Below, piece after piece: positions 1 to 7,051 of a DNA stretch of 13,951 nt. Under the pieces are notes generated by a model. It was not told the DNA's origin. It did no database searches and was given only the letters and a program-made list of their open reading frames with translations. This DNA comes from JAVBSN01 sp031556525 (lineage in GTDB: Bacteria; Bacillota; Clostridia; Lachnospirales; Lachnospiraceae), in assembly GCA_031556525.1 (NCBI GenBank), contig JAVBSS010000017.1, positions 1 through 13,951 of the forward strand. Reading direction: 5' to 3'. The first letter of the stretch is position 1, and each line of letters opens with the position of its first letter. The translations under genes and the position numbers were made by a program.

Positions 1-82
1 TCGATATAACTATCAGAGCATTACTTTTTAGTGCAGTCAAGGGTGGCGTACGTCACCAAAACTTATCACATTTTAAATTTCA

Positions 83-105
83 AGGTTCATTTGAGCCTAT
101 TTTTT
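83..105 (+). terminator. Probable intrinsic terminator of the gene left of the window
   Basis: The hairpin AGGTTC-ATTT-GAGCCT has a 6-bp stem with one U.G pair and a 4-base loop. It is followed by ATTTTTTC, a six-base T run. The stem is short, so termination may be moderate. Its plus orientation fits a plus-strand gene ending just before or at the window's left edge. Confidence 0.45.
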
Positions 106-160
106 CAATTATGCTTTTTCATAGTTCACTTTACACTATCAGTATATATACAAAGTATTA

Positions 161-205
161 TAACCAAAACCTTGTAAAAAAGCCATTAATTATAGGTTAT
201 GGTTA
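161..205. repeat. Imperfect 12-bp inverted repeat upstream of the first operon
   Basis: TAACCAAAACCT (161-172) and AGGTTATGGTTA (194-205) are inverted copies matching at 11 of 12 positions, separated by 21 bases. No T run follows. It could be a regulator site for the operon starting near base 334, or chance in AT-rich DNA. Confidence 0.3.
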
Positions 206-298
206 AACAATAATATTAGAATAGGGTATTTGTAATAAAAATGAAATAGATATTTTCTTACGAATGTTTTAAATAAGTAGGAAAGTGTAGAAAAGGGT

Positions 299-327
299 TT
301 GTGTATAGTAAATAGAAATGATAAAAT
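299..327 (+). promoter_or_regulatory. Probable sigma-A promoter for the 362-5941 operon
   Basis: TTGTGT (299-304) and TAAAAT (322-327) are separated by exactly 17 bases, and the -10 is preceded by TGA, an extended -10 element. The expected start of transcription is near 334, giving a leader of about 28 bases with AGGGGG at 351-356. I see no other strong promoter before the kinase gene, so this may drive the whole cluster. Confidence 0.55.
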
Positions 328-361
328 GTAGGAATAAAAGGATAGAGTTTAGGGGGATATA

Positions 362-1711
362 ATGTTTAAAGTAATAAGAGATTTTCAAATGCTTAAAACA
401 ATAAGAAAATTTAAAAAGAAAGAAGTATATAAAGAAGAGGATATATATATTCAAGAACCACAACAACCTCAAATAGAGATTATACATACGTGGGAATGTA
501 TAGATAAAGATTTTAAAGTTCCAGGAGCTTTAATAAAAGTAACAGAAGGTAAAGGATTATTAAAAGGAGTATATGGAGAAGTAGATGAGAAAAAAGTTTC
601 TTTTTGTGCATGTATGTTTGGAGATAAACCATTACTTCAATTGCAAGGAGATGAATATTTTTGCCCAACTTGCGAAAAGATTGTTAAAAGTGGATATGGG
701 TTAGATGAATCCTTTCACTTTGAGCAGGCAGAAATTATAGAAAAATATAAGGATAGTAAGATAGAATTCTTAGAGGCGGCAATAAATAATATGGTTCCTA
801 TATTGGGGCTTCTAAGAAGTGGTTTCTATATCATTGTTGATACAAAACTTCACCCTACAGATGGAAATGGAAACTTCTTCTGGGATAGTCAGTCTATGAA
901 TCCTATAAAAGGTTCGAGTATGTATTGTGATGGTTATTGGTTAAAATCACAACCACATTTTACAATTGCTACACAACCAAAGGGGAAATGTAAGAGGGAA
1001 AGGGTAGAATATTTTATAGAGCATACAGAAGACAGGGCTATAGCCTACTATATGGATGGATATATGACTGCATTAATTGATGGACATCATAAAACCTTAG
1101 CAGCTGCACTAAGAAAAGAAGATGTTAATGCATTTGTAATTATGCCTCGTACTAGAATTAAATTTGGAGAAACAAGTGAAACAAGAGGTTTTTGTTTTGG
1201 AGAAGTTTTTGTTTCAGAAGAAAAATTAATGATAGGTAAGATAGATAGAAAAAATCTAGATCAGTATACTATAGGTAAGAGATTATCGAAAGAAGATTCA
1301 TTGAAAGTATGGGAATCTTTTTATAAATATGAAGAAAAAGATAGTTTGCTATTTGAGACAGACGGATTAGTGAAATATTATCCAACAGTAGAAGAACAAG
1401 CAGATATTGAAAGAGTTGGCTATATAAGTGAAGAGATGTTAGAGCAAATATTAAGAAAAGAAAAAATTTGCTTACCAGAAGAGGCGGTTCAACTAATGAG
1501 GGCATTGGGAGCATTAAAACACGAAAAGGCTAGAGAAATTGGATTGTTTTTTAGTAATCAAGATTATGAAATAACATTTATGCGTGATATTATTAAAGTA
1601 ATGGCTAGAGTTCTTAAAGGTGAAGAGAGAGAAGATTATTTGATAGACAAAATGGTTGAATTAGAATATTATCATCCAGATATAAAAGATATGATATTGG
1701 ATTTATTGTAG
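362..1711 (+). CDS. Unrecognised 449-residue protein with a Cys cluster and a ParB/Srx-like DGHH motif
   Basis: I do not recognise this protein. The start is ATG 362, five bases after AGGGGG. The first 25 residues are rich in Lys and Arg. Residues C82, C84, C101 and C104 form a CxC...CPxC pattern that could bind zinc. Residues about 232-260 contain D240-G-H-H-K-T followed by Leu and Ala residues, and then a hydrophobic strand, reminiscent of the ParB/sulfiredoxin-like fold, where a related G-x-R/H motif binds nucleotide. This parallel is inferred from the motif alone. The C-terminal 120 residues are charged and helical. There is no signal peptide or membrane segment, so it is probably cytosolic. 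It ends 45 bases before the response regulator gene and is probably co-transcribed with it. It could instead be an independent gene with unrelated function. Confidence 0.85.
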   Translation: MFKVIRDFQMLKTIRKFKKKEVYKEEDIYIQEPQQPQIEIIHTWECIDKDFKVPGALIKVTEGKGLLKGVYGEVDEKKVSFCACMFGDKPLLQLQGDEYFCPTCEKIVKSGYGLDESFHFEQAEIIEKYKDSKIEFLEAAINNMVPILGLLRSGFYIIVDTKLHPTDGNGNFFWDSQSMNPIKGSSMYCDGYWLKSQPHFTIATQPKGKCKRERVEYFIEHTEDRAIAYYMDGYMTALIDGHHKTLAAALRKEDVNAFVIMPRTRIKFGETSETRGFCFGEVFVSEEKLMIGKIDRKNLDQYTIGKRLSKEDSLKVWESFYKYEEKDSLLFETDGLVKYYPTVEEQADIERVGYISEEMLEQILRKEKICLPEEAVQLMRALGALKHEKAREIGLFFSNQDYEITFMRDIIKVMARVLKGEEREDYLIDKMVELEYYHPDIKDMILDLL

Positions 1712-1756
1712 AAATAGATTAACAATGAACTGTTATTTAATATAGGAGAAAGTAGC

Positions 1757-2434
1757 ATGGCAAAAGTATTAGTAATAGAAGATGATGAAAAAATAAATAA
1801 CCTACTATGTAATATTTTAAATAAACAAGGATTTGAAGTAGATAAAGCATTTACAGGAATTGATGGTATTGATATGGCTAATAAGACAAGCTATAGCATA
1901 ATACTTCTTGATTTGATGCTTCCTTATAAATCAGGTGAAGAGATATTAAGGGAGATAAGAAAATACCAGACAACGCCTGTTATTGTATTGTCTGCAAAGG
2001 ATGCAGTGTATAACCGAATTGAATTGCTTAGACTTGGAGCAGATGATTACATAACAAAGCCCTTTGATATTGATGAACTTGTTCTTAGAGTTGAAGCAGT
2101 ATTAAGAAGAACAGAAAAAGTGGACACATCAGGGGAGTTACAGTTTCGTGACATTACAATTAATATAGAATCTAAACGCGTTTATGTATCAGAGCAAGAA
2201 ATAATATTAACAGCCATGGAATTTTCAATATTAGAATTATTAATTAATAACCCGTCAAAGATATTCTCAAAGAGAAATATATTTGAAAGCGTAAGTGGAG
2301 AAGAATATTTAAGTGATGATAATACAGTAAATGTTCATATTAGTAATCTTCGTAAAAAGATAAAGCAAGTTAATAATCAAGATTATATAGAAACAGTTTA
2401 TGGAATGGGATATAGATTAATAGATTATAAGTAA
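1757..2434 (+). CDS. OmpR/PhoB-family two-component response regulator
   Basis: This is a DNA-binding response regulator of 225 residues, the usual length for the family. The receiver domain (about 1-115) has the acidic pair D9/D10, phospho-acceptor D52 in LLDLMLP, S79 and K101 in ITKPFD, so all switch residues are present. The C-terminal winged helix (about 128-224) ends in the typical VHISNLRKKI...YGMGYRL pattern. The start is ATG 1757 after AGGAGAAAG. Only 22 bases separate it from the lipoprotein gene, and the likely partner kinase lies at 5054-5941, after three transport genes. By analogy with Bce-, Cpr- and lantibiotic-immunity modules, it probably activates the adjacent transporter in response to a peptide antibiotic or envelope stress. 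The ligand is unknown. Confidence 0.95.
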   Translation: MAKVLVIEDDEKINNLLCNILNKQGFEVDKAFTGIDGIDMANKTSYSIILLDLMLPYKSGEEILREIRKYQTTPVIVLSAKDAVYNRIELLRLGADDYITKPFDIDELVLRVEAVLRRTEKVDTSGELQFRDITINIESKRVYVSEQEIILTAMEFSILELLINNPSKIFSKRNIFESVSGEEYLSDDNTVNVHISNLRKKIKQVNNQDYIETVYGMGYRLIDYK

Positions 2435-2456
2435 TTTATATAGGGGGTATTACATT

Positions 2457-3293
2457 TTGAAAAAAATAGTATGCATTATATTAATTATAATGTTATGTAT
2501 TACAGGGTGTACAAGCAATACTCAACCGATAGAGGTATTGGAAGAGGGTTATGATGAAAATGTAGATGACATAGAAGAAGTCGTTACAAGCAAGGCAGAA
2601 ACATATGATTTGCAATGGGCAAAGGAAATGTTTGAGGAAAATTATTTTGAACCAGATTTAATATATCCTATAAGTTATATAGAGGACGAATATCAATATA
2701 ATCTTGGCGAATTTATATTTGTTTTGCATGGATTCTATGGTGTTAAACTAGCAGAGGAAGGCAATTCATATGGTTCAACACAAATTATGATTAATTCTAT
2801 TGAAATATCAAGAACAGATAATGAGTTTTATCAATTAATTGATGGTTTGTACACAGATATTCCATTTAATCATGGAGATGAAATATATGGATTTGAAGTT
2901 GGCGATTGGAATGGAGATGGAGTTTGTGATTTCAAATTACGGGTATCAGAAGGCGGGACAATGCATAACGAACCATCTAGATTTTGGCTTTGGGATAATG
3001 AACAGTCTATGTTTGTGGAAAATGAACAGTTAGGTGAAATTAGTGATTATTCAACTGTTTATTTGGCTTCTAACAAAGATAACCGTTTGTGTAGTTATAC
3101 TAGATATAGTATATCGGAATATTGTATTAGATATTATGAATATAAGGATAGAGAATATATTTGCGTTGAAGAGGAACATGATTATTTTGAAACACAAGAT
3201 GGTGTTGAATATAGGATAACGGAATTCTTAGAGCTGATAGATGGAGAAATGCAAGTAGTTGATACAAAGAAAAGTGTATATGAAGAGAATTAA
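2457..3293 (+). CDS. Secreted lipoprotein with an EF-hand-like calcium loop
   Basis: This 278-residue protein starts at TTG 2457, nine bases after AGGGGG (2442-2447); the TTG is chosen because it begins a complete signal peptide. Residues 1-18 are MKK, a hydrophobic core and a lipobox ending ITGC, so C18 should be lipidated and the protein anchored outside the membrane. A Thr/Glu/Asp-rich linker follows. Residues 150-158 (DWNGDGVCD) form a DxNxDGxxD loop of the kind that binds calcium in EF-hand or FG-GAP-like repeats. The body is acidic. It lies between the response regulator and the ABC genes, so it may be a sensor, substrate-binding or immunity lipoprotein for that transporter, comparable in position to LanI proteins. 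No sequence resemblance to LanI is claimed, and the family is unrecognised. Confidence 0.85.
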   Translation: MKKIVCIILIIMLCITGCTSNTQPIEVLEEGYDENVDDIEEVVTSKAETYDLQWAKEMFEENYFEPDLIYPISYIEDEYQYNLGEFIFVLHGFYGVKLAEEGNSYGSTQIMINSIEISRTDNEFYQLIDGLYTDIPFNHGDEIYGFEVGDWNGDGVCDFKLRVSEGGTMHNEPSRFWLWDNEQSMFVENEQLGEISDYSTVYLASNKDNRLCSYTRYSISEYCIRYYEYKDREYICVEEEHDYFETQDGVEYRITEFLELIDGEMQVVDTKKSVYEEN

Positions 3294-3366
3294 GATTTCC
3301 TTTAGGATTCATGAATAAATAACTTAATGTTATATTTTAATATAAGGTCAGAAAAGGAGGATGTAT

Positions 3367-4290
3367 ATGGAAAATATATTATTACAGACAACTAATTTGA
3401 CCAAGAAATTTGGTAGTTTTATAGCAGTCAATAATGTTAGTATTACCCTTAAAAAAGGACATATCTATGGATTTATAGGGGGAAATGGTGCTGGAAAGAC
3501 CACTCTTATGCGAATGGTTACAGGACTTTTATATCAAACATCTGGTGAAATATCTATGTTTGGCAAAACGGATGAAAAGGAACTTGAGAGGGTTCGTAAA
3601 CATATAGGAAGTACCATTGAAGAACCTGCATTGTATCCTAATTTTAGTGCCTATAAGAATCTTGAAATGCAAAGAATCTTAACAGGGAATCCAGATAAAT
3701 CAGTATGCGATGAAATGCTTAAGCTTACAGGGCTATATGAAGATAGAAATAAAAAAGTTAGAAAGTTTTCAATGGGTATGAAGCAAAGACTTAGTATTGC
3801 CCTTGCTTTAATTGGCAACCCACAACTTTTGATTCTTGATGAACCCGTAAATGGACTTGATCCCAAAGGAATAGCAACTCTTAGAAAAACGCTAAAACGA
3901 CTTAATGAAGAAATGGATATAACCTTATTCATCTCTAGTCACATTTTAAATGAATTATATTTGCTTGCAACAGATTATATAATAATTCACAAAGGCAAGA
4001 TAATAGATACATTAACATTGGAAGAACTTGAAGCAAAATGTAGACGTTATATAAGCATAAGAATGAATGATGTGGCTACTGGCATAACTGTACTTGAGAA
4101 GAATTTAGAAGATGTTAATTATAAGGTAATGGATAATGGAACAGTAAGGCTATTTTCTAACACAAATGAAATTGAGAACATTGCTAAGATACTTGGTGAA
4201 AATAATGTACTTGTAACAGAACTTTCGTTGGCTGAACAAACCCTTGAAGAGTATTTCCTATCAGTGACAGGAGGTGCGGCAAATGTTTAA
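3367..4290 (+). CDS. ABC transporter ATPase of the BcrA/LanF (peptide-antibiotic) type
   Basis: This is the ATP-binding subunit of an exporter, acting at the inner face of the membrane with the permease at 4283. I place the start at ATG 3367 rather than 3361: AAGGAGG ends at 3360, which leaves six bases to 3367 but none to 3361. Counted from there (307 residues): Walker A GGNGAGKT 38-45, signature FSMGMKQR 134-141, Walker B LLILDEP 154-160, D-loop GLDP 163-166, switch His H192. Where most ABC ATPases have a Q-loop glutamine, this has IEEP (84-87). Such an E-loop is described for LanF lantibiotic-immunity ATPases and is common in BcrA relatives. The C-terminal ~90 residues form the accessory domain typical of BcrA proteins. 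The intact motifs imply an active enzyme; the substrate is inferred as a peptide antibiotic. Confidence 0.93.
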   Translation: MENILLQTTNLTKKFGSFIAVNNVSITLKKGHIYGFIGGNGAGKTTLMRMVTGLLYQTSGEISMFGKTDEKELERVRKHIGSTIEEPALYPNFSAYKNLEMQRILTGNPDKSVCDEMLKLTGLYEDRNKKVRKFSMGMKQRLSIALALIGNPQLLILDEPVNGLDPKGIATLRKTLKRLNEEMDITLFISSHILNELYLLATDYIIIHKGKIIDTLTLEELEAKCRRYISIRMNDVATGITVLEKNLEDVNYKVMDNGTVRLFSNTNEIENIAKILGENNVLVTELSLAEQTLEEYFLSVTGGAANV

Positions 4291-4963
4291 TCAATTAAAA
4301 GTAGAATGGTACAAATTAACAAGATTTTTATGGATATATGTAGTTGCATTAATAATTATTGCAATGGGATTTGCATATGCTACTGAAAAATTATATGTGT
4401 ATAATGCAATAGAGATTTTTAGTGAAACAGTATGTGATACTTCTCTTGTCTTTTTTATAACCATCATAGTATCAGCATTTTTAGGAATGGATTTTACTAA
4501 TAGAACTATTCATAACGAAATAAAATTAGGCTATAGCAGATTGTCGATAATTTTAACAAGATTACTAGTTGTATTACCATTTTCGGCAATAATTCATCTG
4601 TTATATATAATATCCGTAGAAGTGGGGCGAGGTCTTAAAAGTGGATTTACAGCAGAACTATTTAATATGAATAATGCAGCCTGGTTGGGAATAGTGTTAG
4701 TACAGTTAATGGCAGTGCAGAGCTTCACTGTATTAATAACCTTTGTTACAAAAAAGGTTATGCCAGCAATAACTTTAAGCGTATGTTTTACAGCGGTTAC
4801 TTGTAATACACTTAGAAATTTTATGACTTCTAAAATATTTACTAATTCATGCTTTTTCTTTGTAGAAAGCCCTCAATTAGTACCATTGATTGTAGCAATT
4901 ATTACATTGATTGTGGTTATTATATTAACATATTTGTTATTCAGAAAAGCAGAAATTAAGTAG
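4283..4963 (+). CDS. ABC-2 type permease subunit (LanE/LanG/BcrB-like)
   Basis: This is the membrane partner of the preceding ATPase. The start is set at ATG 4283, eight bases after AGGAGG (4269-4274); a GTG at 4274 is in frame but overlaps that site. The gene overlaps the ATPase gene by 8 bases, so translation is probably coupled. The 226-residue protein has about six hydrophobic segments, roughly residues 13-31, 52-72, 95-120, 135-160, 165-182 and 200-221, with the N-terminus WYKLTRF-type typical of ABC-2 permeases of antibiotic exporters. Lantibiotic-immunity systems often carry two permeases (LanE and LanG). Only one is present here, so it may work as a homodimer, as in BcrAB-like transporters. 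There is no biosynthetic gene for a bacteriocin in view. Confidence 0.88.
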   Translation: MFNQLKVEWYKLTRFLWIYVVALIIIAMGFAYATEKLYVYNAIEIFSETVCDTSLVFFITIIVSAFLGMDFTNRTIHNEIKLGYSRLSIILTRLLVVLPFSAIIHLLYIISVEVGRGLKSGFTAELFNMNNAAWLGIVLVQLMAVQSFTVLITFVTKKVMPAITLSVCFTAVTCNTLRNFMTSKIFTNSCFFFVESPQLVPLIVAIITLIVVIILTYLLFRKAEIK

Positions 4964-4981
4964 AAGTGTATAACACATAGA

Positions 4982-5007
4982 TTTGATATTTAATAATAAG
5001 TATCAAA
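4982..5007. repeat. 11-bp hairpin between permease and kinase genes
   Basis: TTTGATA-T-TTA (4982-4992), loop ATAA, then TAA-G-TATCAAA (4997-5007) form an 11-bp stem with one U.G pair if transcribed on the plus strand. No T run follows, so it is not a usual terminator. It may stabilise the mRNA end, tune expression of the kinase relative to the transporter, or be a protein-binding palindrome. It lies 47 bases before the kinase start. Confidence 0.45.
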
Positions 5008-5053
5008 TAAGTTAAGGGTTATTGGGATTATATATTATAAATAAGGAGGCCGT

Positions 5054-5941
5054 ATGGTTAGCAATATAATAATATTCGTATTAGTAATAGTTGTTTTAGT
5101 GCTAGCCCTATGGCTTTTTAAATTAAAACAACAAATAAAATCAATATCAAGTCAAATAGAAGACGAGGGATTAGGAGATGCACCTATATCAATAGAACTA
5201 GTTGATAATGATGTAAACCAGTTAACAGTAAATATAAATACTATCATTAAAAAACTTCTAAAGTCACAGAGTAAGGAAGTACAAAGTATAGCAAGTCTTA
5301 GACAATCGGTAGCAGACATATCTCACGATATGAGAACACCATTAACTTCGGTTATTGGATACCTTCAACTTGTAGAGAAAACAGAACTTAATGATGAACA
5401 AAGATACAATATAGAAGTTGCGTTAGAGAGAGCTAATTATTGTAATGAATTAATAAATGAATTCTTTGAATTGTCAGCAATAGAGGCTGATACTAACCAA
5501 CCAGTTTTTGAAAATGTTGATATATCAGGAGTTATAAGCGAACTTATATTAGCTAATTATGAAGCATTTAAGAATAAAGGAATAACACCAATATTTAATA
5601 AAAGTGACATTCCTGTTTTTGTATTAGCAGATAAGAATATGCTTAATCGAGTTATTCAAAATCTTATATCTAACTGTATTAAATATTCTATAGGTGATGT
5701 AGAATTTGATGTGATTCAAGGTGAGAAAGTAACATTTACTGTATCCAATAAATATGATGATGAGGCTAATGTTAATGTTGACCGTATATTTGATAAATTC
5801 TATCGCCATGAGCAAGCAAGAAATAGTGACGGTTCTGGAATTGGTCTTGCAATCGTTAAACTTCTTGTTGAGAAAATGAATGGAAGTGTTGGTGGTGAGA
5901 TAGTTGATAATAATCTTGTTATAAAGATAGGATTTAATTAA
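5054..5941 (+). CDS. Minimal sensor histidine kinase, one membrane segment and no sensor domain
   Basis: This 295-residue kinase probably phosphorylates the response regulator at 1757-2434. The start is ATG 5054, four bases after AAGGAGG. One hydrophobic segment (about 4-22) is followed at once by a cytoplasmic linker of about 50 residues. The H-box then reads DISHDMRTPLTS with phospho-acceptor H91, the N-box contains N207, the F-box reads FDKFYR (about 246-251), and the G-box contains GSGIGL (260-265). All catalytic boxes are intact. There is no extracellular domain and no recognisable HAMP. In Bce-type systems the transporter itself is the sensor and the kinase has almost no outer loop; here even the second membrane segment is missing. 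It may be told of the signal by the ABC transporter or the lipoprotein. The gene ends against the convergent AbiF-linked RNA. Confidence 0.93.
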   Translation: MVSNIIIFVLVIVVLVLALWLFKLKQQIKSISSQIEDEGLGDAPISIELVDNDVNQLTVNINTIIKKLLKSQSKEVQSIASLRQSVADISHDMRTPLTSVIGYLQLVEKTELNDEQRYNIEVALERANYCNELINEFFELSAIEADTNQPVFENVDISGVISELILANYEAFKNKGITPIFNKSDIPVFVLADKNMLNRVIQNLISNCIKYSIGDVEFDVIQGEKVTFTVSNKYDDEANVNVDRIFDKFYRHEQARNSDGSGIGLAIVKLLVEKMNGSVGGEIVDNNLVIKIGFN

Positions 5942-5942
5942 T

Positions 5943-5973
5943 AAAAAAGAAGCCCGACGCATCAGGCTCCTTT
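5943..5973 (-). terminator. Strong intrinsic terminator of the abiF/ncRNA unit
   Basis: On the minus strand AAAGGAGCCTGA, loop TGCG and TCGGGCTTCTTT form a 12-bp stem with two G.U pairs, running into a TTTTTT run. On the plus strand one of these pairs becomes a C-A mismatch and no T run follows, so it serves the minus-strand unit. The T run abuts the stop codon of the convergent kinase gene. Confidence 0.8.
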
Positions 5974-6007
5974 GAGGTGTTGTCCGAAGACGACCACCGC
6001 TATTCTT
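5943..6007 (-). ncRNA. Candidate AbiF-associated structured RNA (about 65 nt)
   Basis: Read on the minus strand, this stretch follows its own promoter (6014-6042). It is strikingly GC-rich for its surroundings. From 5' to 3' it contains a hairpin at about 5998-5976 closed by a C(UUCG)G tetraloop, with a GGUG/CACC outer stem, then a 12-bp terminator hairpin. The first hairpin has one bulge and one C-A mismatch on this strand (a G.U pair on the other), so its strand assignment alone is not decisive; the terminator, promoter and U run all favour minus. It lies 43 bases after the stop of the Abi_2/AbiF-like gene on the same strand. Such HEPN proteins have been reported to pair with a neutralising small RNA, so an RNA antitoxin is the leading idea. 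It could instead be only an elaborate 3' end of the abi mRNA. Confidence 0.6.
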
Positions 6008-6013
6008 ATATAT

Positions 6014-6042
6014 AATATACCATAGTGATTAGAAGTATTCAA
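6014..6042 (-). promoter_or_regulatory. Promoter for the RNA downstream of abiF
   Basis: On the minus strand TTGAAT (6042-6037) and TATATT (6019-6014) are separated by 17 bases, and the -10 is preceded by TGG, an extended -10. Transcription should start near 6007, giving an RNA of about 65 nt that ends at the T run. It lies entirely after the abi stop codon, so the RNA can be made independently of the abi mRNA. AT-rich DNA yields chance matches, hence moderate confidence. Confidence 0.55.
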
Positions 6043-6049
6043 TCTTTTT

Positions 6050-7021
6050 TTAAGATTGAGTTATGTAGGTGTTAAGAAGATTTATATTAGGACGTAAACT
6101 TGTAGAAACAATTTGATTATACATACTAATAGGCAACTTACTACGCAATGTTTCTGTGATATTTATAAATGAGCGAAGGAATTGCCTACACTCAGTTTTT
6201 GAAACACACATTTTCCTTAAAATATAAACAATTAATATTACATAATCTTCAATATTATTAAAAGTAATATAATTTATGTTAGTTTCTTGTTGGAGGCAAA
6301 ATATTAGCCTATTATTTATTGAACTAGTTTGAAAACGAGTATCAAATATAATATTATTGTGTGCTATTGCATTGCGTAAGTCTTTGATTGCATAGATAAT
6401 ATATTCTGTTATTGAGCCATCAGCATTAAGATTGGTGGGTAGTCTTAGTAGAATAGAAGTAGATAGTTTTGTATTTATATTAGAACAAGAATAAAAGGCG
6501 CCAAATTCGCCTAAAGTAAGAGATTCAAAGATTGCCCATATTGGGATTTGTCTGTCAGAGTCAAAAAAATGTTTTACTATCTGCTGTTTTTGCCCATAAT
6601 CACGAAGAAGAGCATTATTAATTTTTCCTTTAAGTATCATGCGCTGGGTATATGATTTTTTGTAGTTAGAACTTCCGAGAGTAAAGGTTCGATAATTGGT
6701 TAAAGAATTATTAAAAATAATATCAACATTTTCAGACTTTGCATCATGCAAAATAGATTCAATCACATAATTTTTAAGTGCGGTTTCAATAAACATGACT
6801 TTAGAATAAAATAAAGATTTTAATTGCATATCAAATTCATTGATGGCAACTACTTGATTAAAGTTAGTAAAATCAATTTTTTGATTAGGATTTTTAATAA
6901 AACGATAACCTTTATAACCATGATAATAACCGAGGTTACGTAATTGCTGAGTTTGTTTAGTGTTTATACTTATATGATGACATTCGTATAAGTATTTTTT
7001 TAATTGTCGTATATTGTACAA
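6050..7021 (-). CDS. abiF: Abi_2 / AbiF-like HEPN protein (abortive-infection toxin candidate)
   Basis: This 323-residue protein has the length and layout of the Abi_2 (AbiD/AbiF) family: an N-terminal part with LRNLGYYHGYKGYRF and a central GEFGAFYS segment. A HEPN-type motif RNAIAH follows, with R216 and H221 as the R-x4-H pair expected to cleave RNA. The start is TTG 7021, five bases after GGAGGG (7027-7032); no better ATG lies nearby. The family is known to abort phage infection, probably by cleaving RNA, and AbiF proteins have been reported as single-HEPN relatives of the Cas13 ancestor, held in check by a small RNA. A structured RNA with its own promoter follows directly. The 53-residue ORF upstream is 30 bases away and probably co-transcribed. 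AbiF rather than AbiD is inferred from the RNA. Confidence 0.87.
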   Translation of the reverse strand: MYNIRQLKKYLYECHHISINTKQTQQLRNLGYYHGYKGYRFIKNPNQKIDFTNFNQVVAINEFDMQLKSLFYSKVMFIETALKNYVIESILHDAKSENVDIIFNNSLTNYRTFTLGSSNYKKSYTQRMILKGKINNALLRDYGQKQQIVKHFFDSDRQIPIWAIFESLTLGEFGAFYSCSNINTKLSTSILLRLPTNLNADGSITEYIIYAIKDLRNAIAHNNIIFDTRFQTSSINNRLIFCLQQETNINYITFNNIEDYVILIVYILRKMCVSKTECRQFLRSFINITETLRSKLPISMYNQIVSTSLRPNINLLNTYITQS

Positions 7022-7051
7022 AAATGCCCTCCTTTTGAAATTGTATAATAT

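Larger units (their letters stand above)
1..298. other. Gene-free leader region left of the first gene
   Basis: I see no convincing gene here. One plus-strand frame stays open from base 3 to 206, but it has no start, resembles no family I recognise, and runs through a terminator-like hairpin at 83-105. In frame 1 a TAA at bases 7-9 could be the end of an upstream plus-strand gene, with the hairpin as its terminator; this is inference. A near-perfect 16-base palindrome at 42-57 (GGTGGCGTACGTCACC, a single G.T position) and an imperfect inverted repeat at 161-205 are the only other structures. Confidence 0.5.

Noticed and set aside
3..206. Open plus-strand frame of 67 codons at the left edge, possibly the end of an upstream gene
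   Set aside because: It has no start in view and resembles nothing I recognise, and it crosses a terminator-like hairpin with a T run at 83-105. A real gene end cannot be excluded without upstream sequence.
269..487. 72-residue minus-strand reading frame rich in Phe, Tyr and Leu
   Set aside because: It is antisense to the promoter and start of the 449-residue gene, with composition typical of AT-rich antisense frames.
5624..5962. 112-residue minus-strand frame opposite the kinase C-terminus
   Set aside because: It overlaps the conserved N and G boxes of the kinase and the ncRNA terminator, and matches no family.
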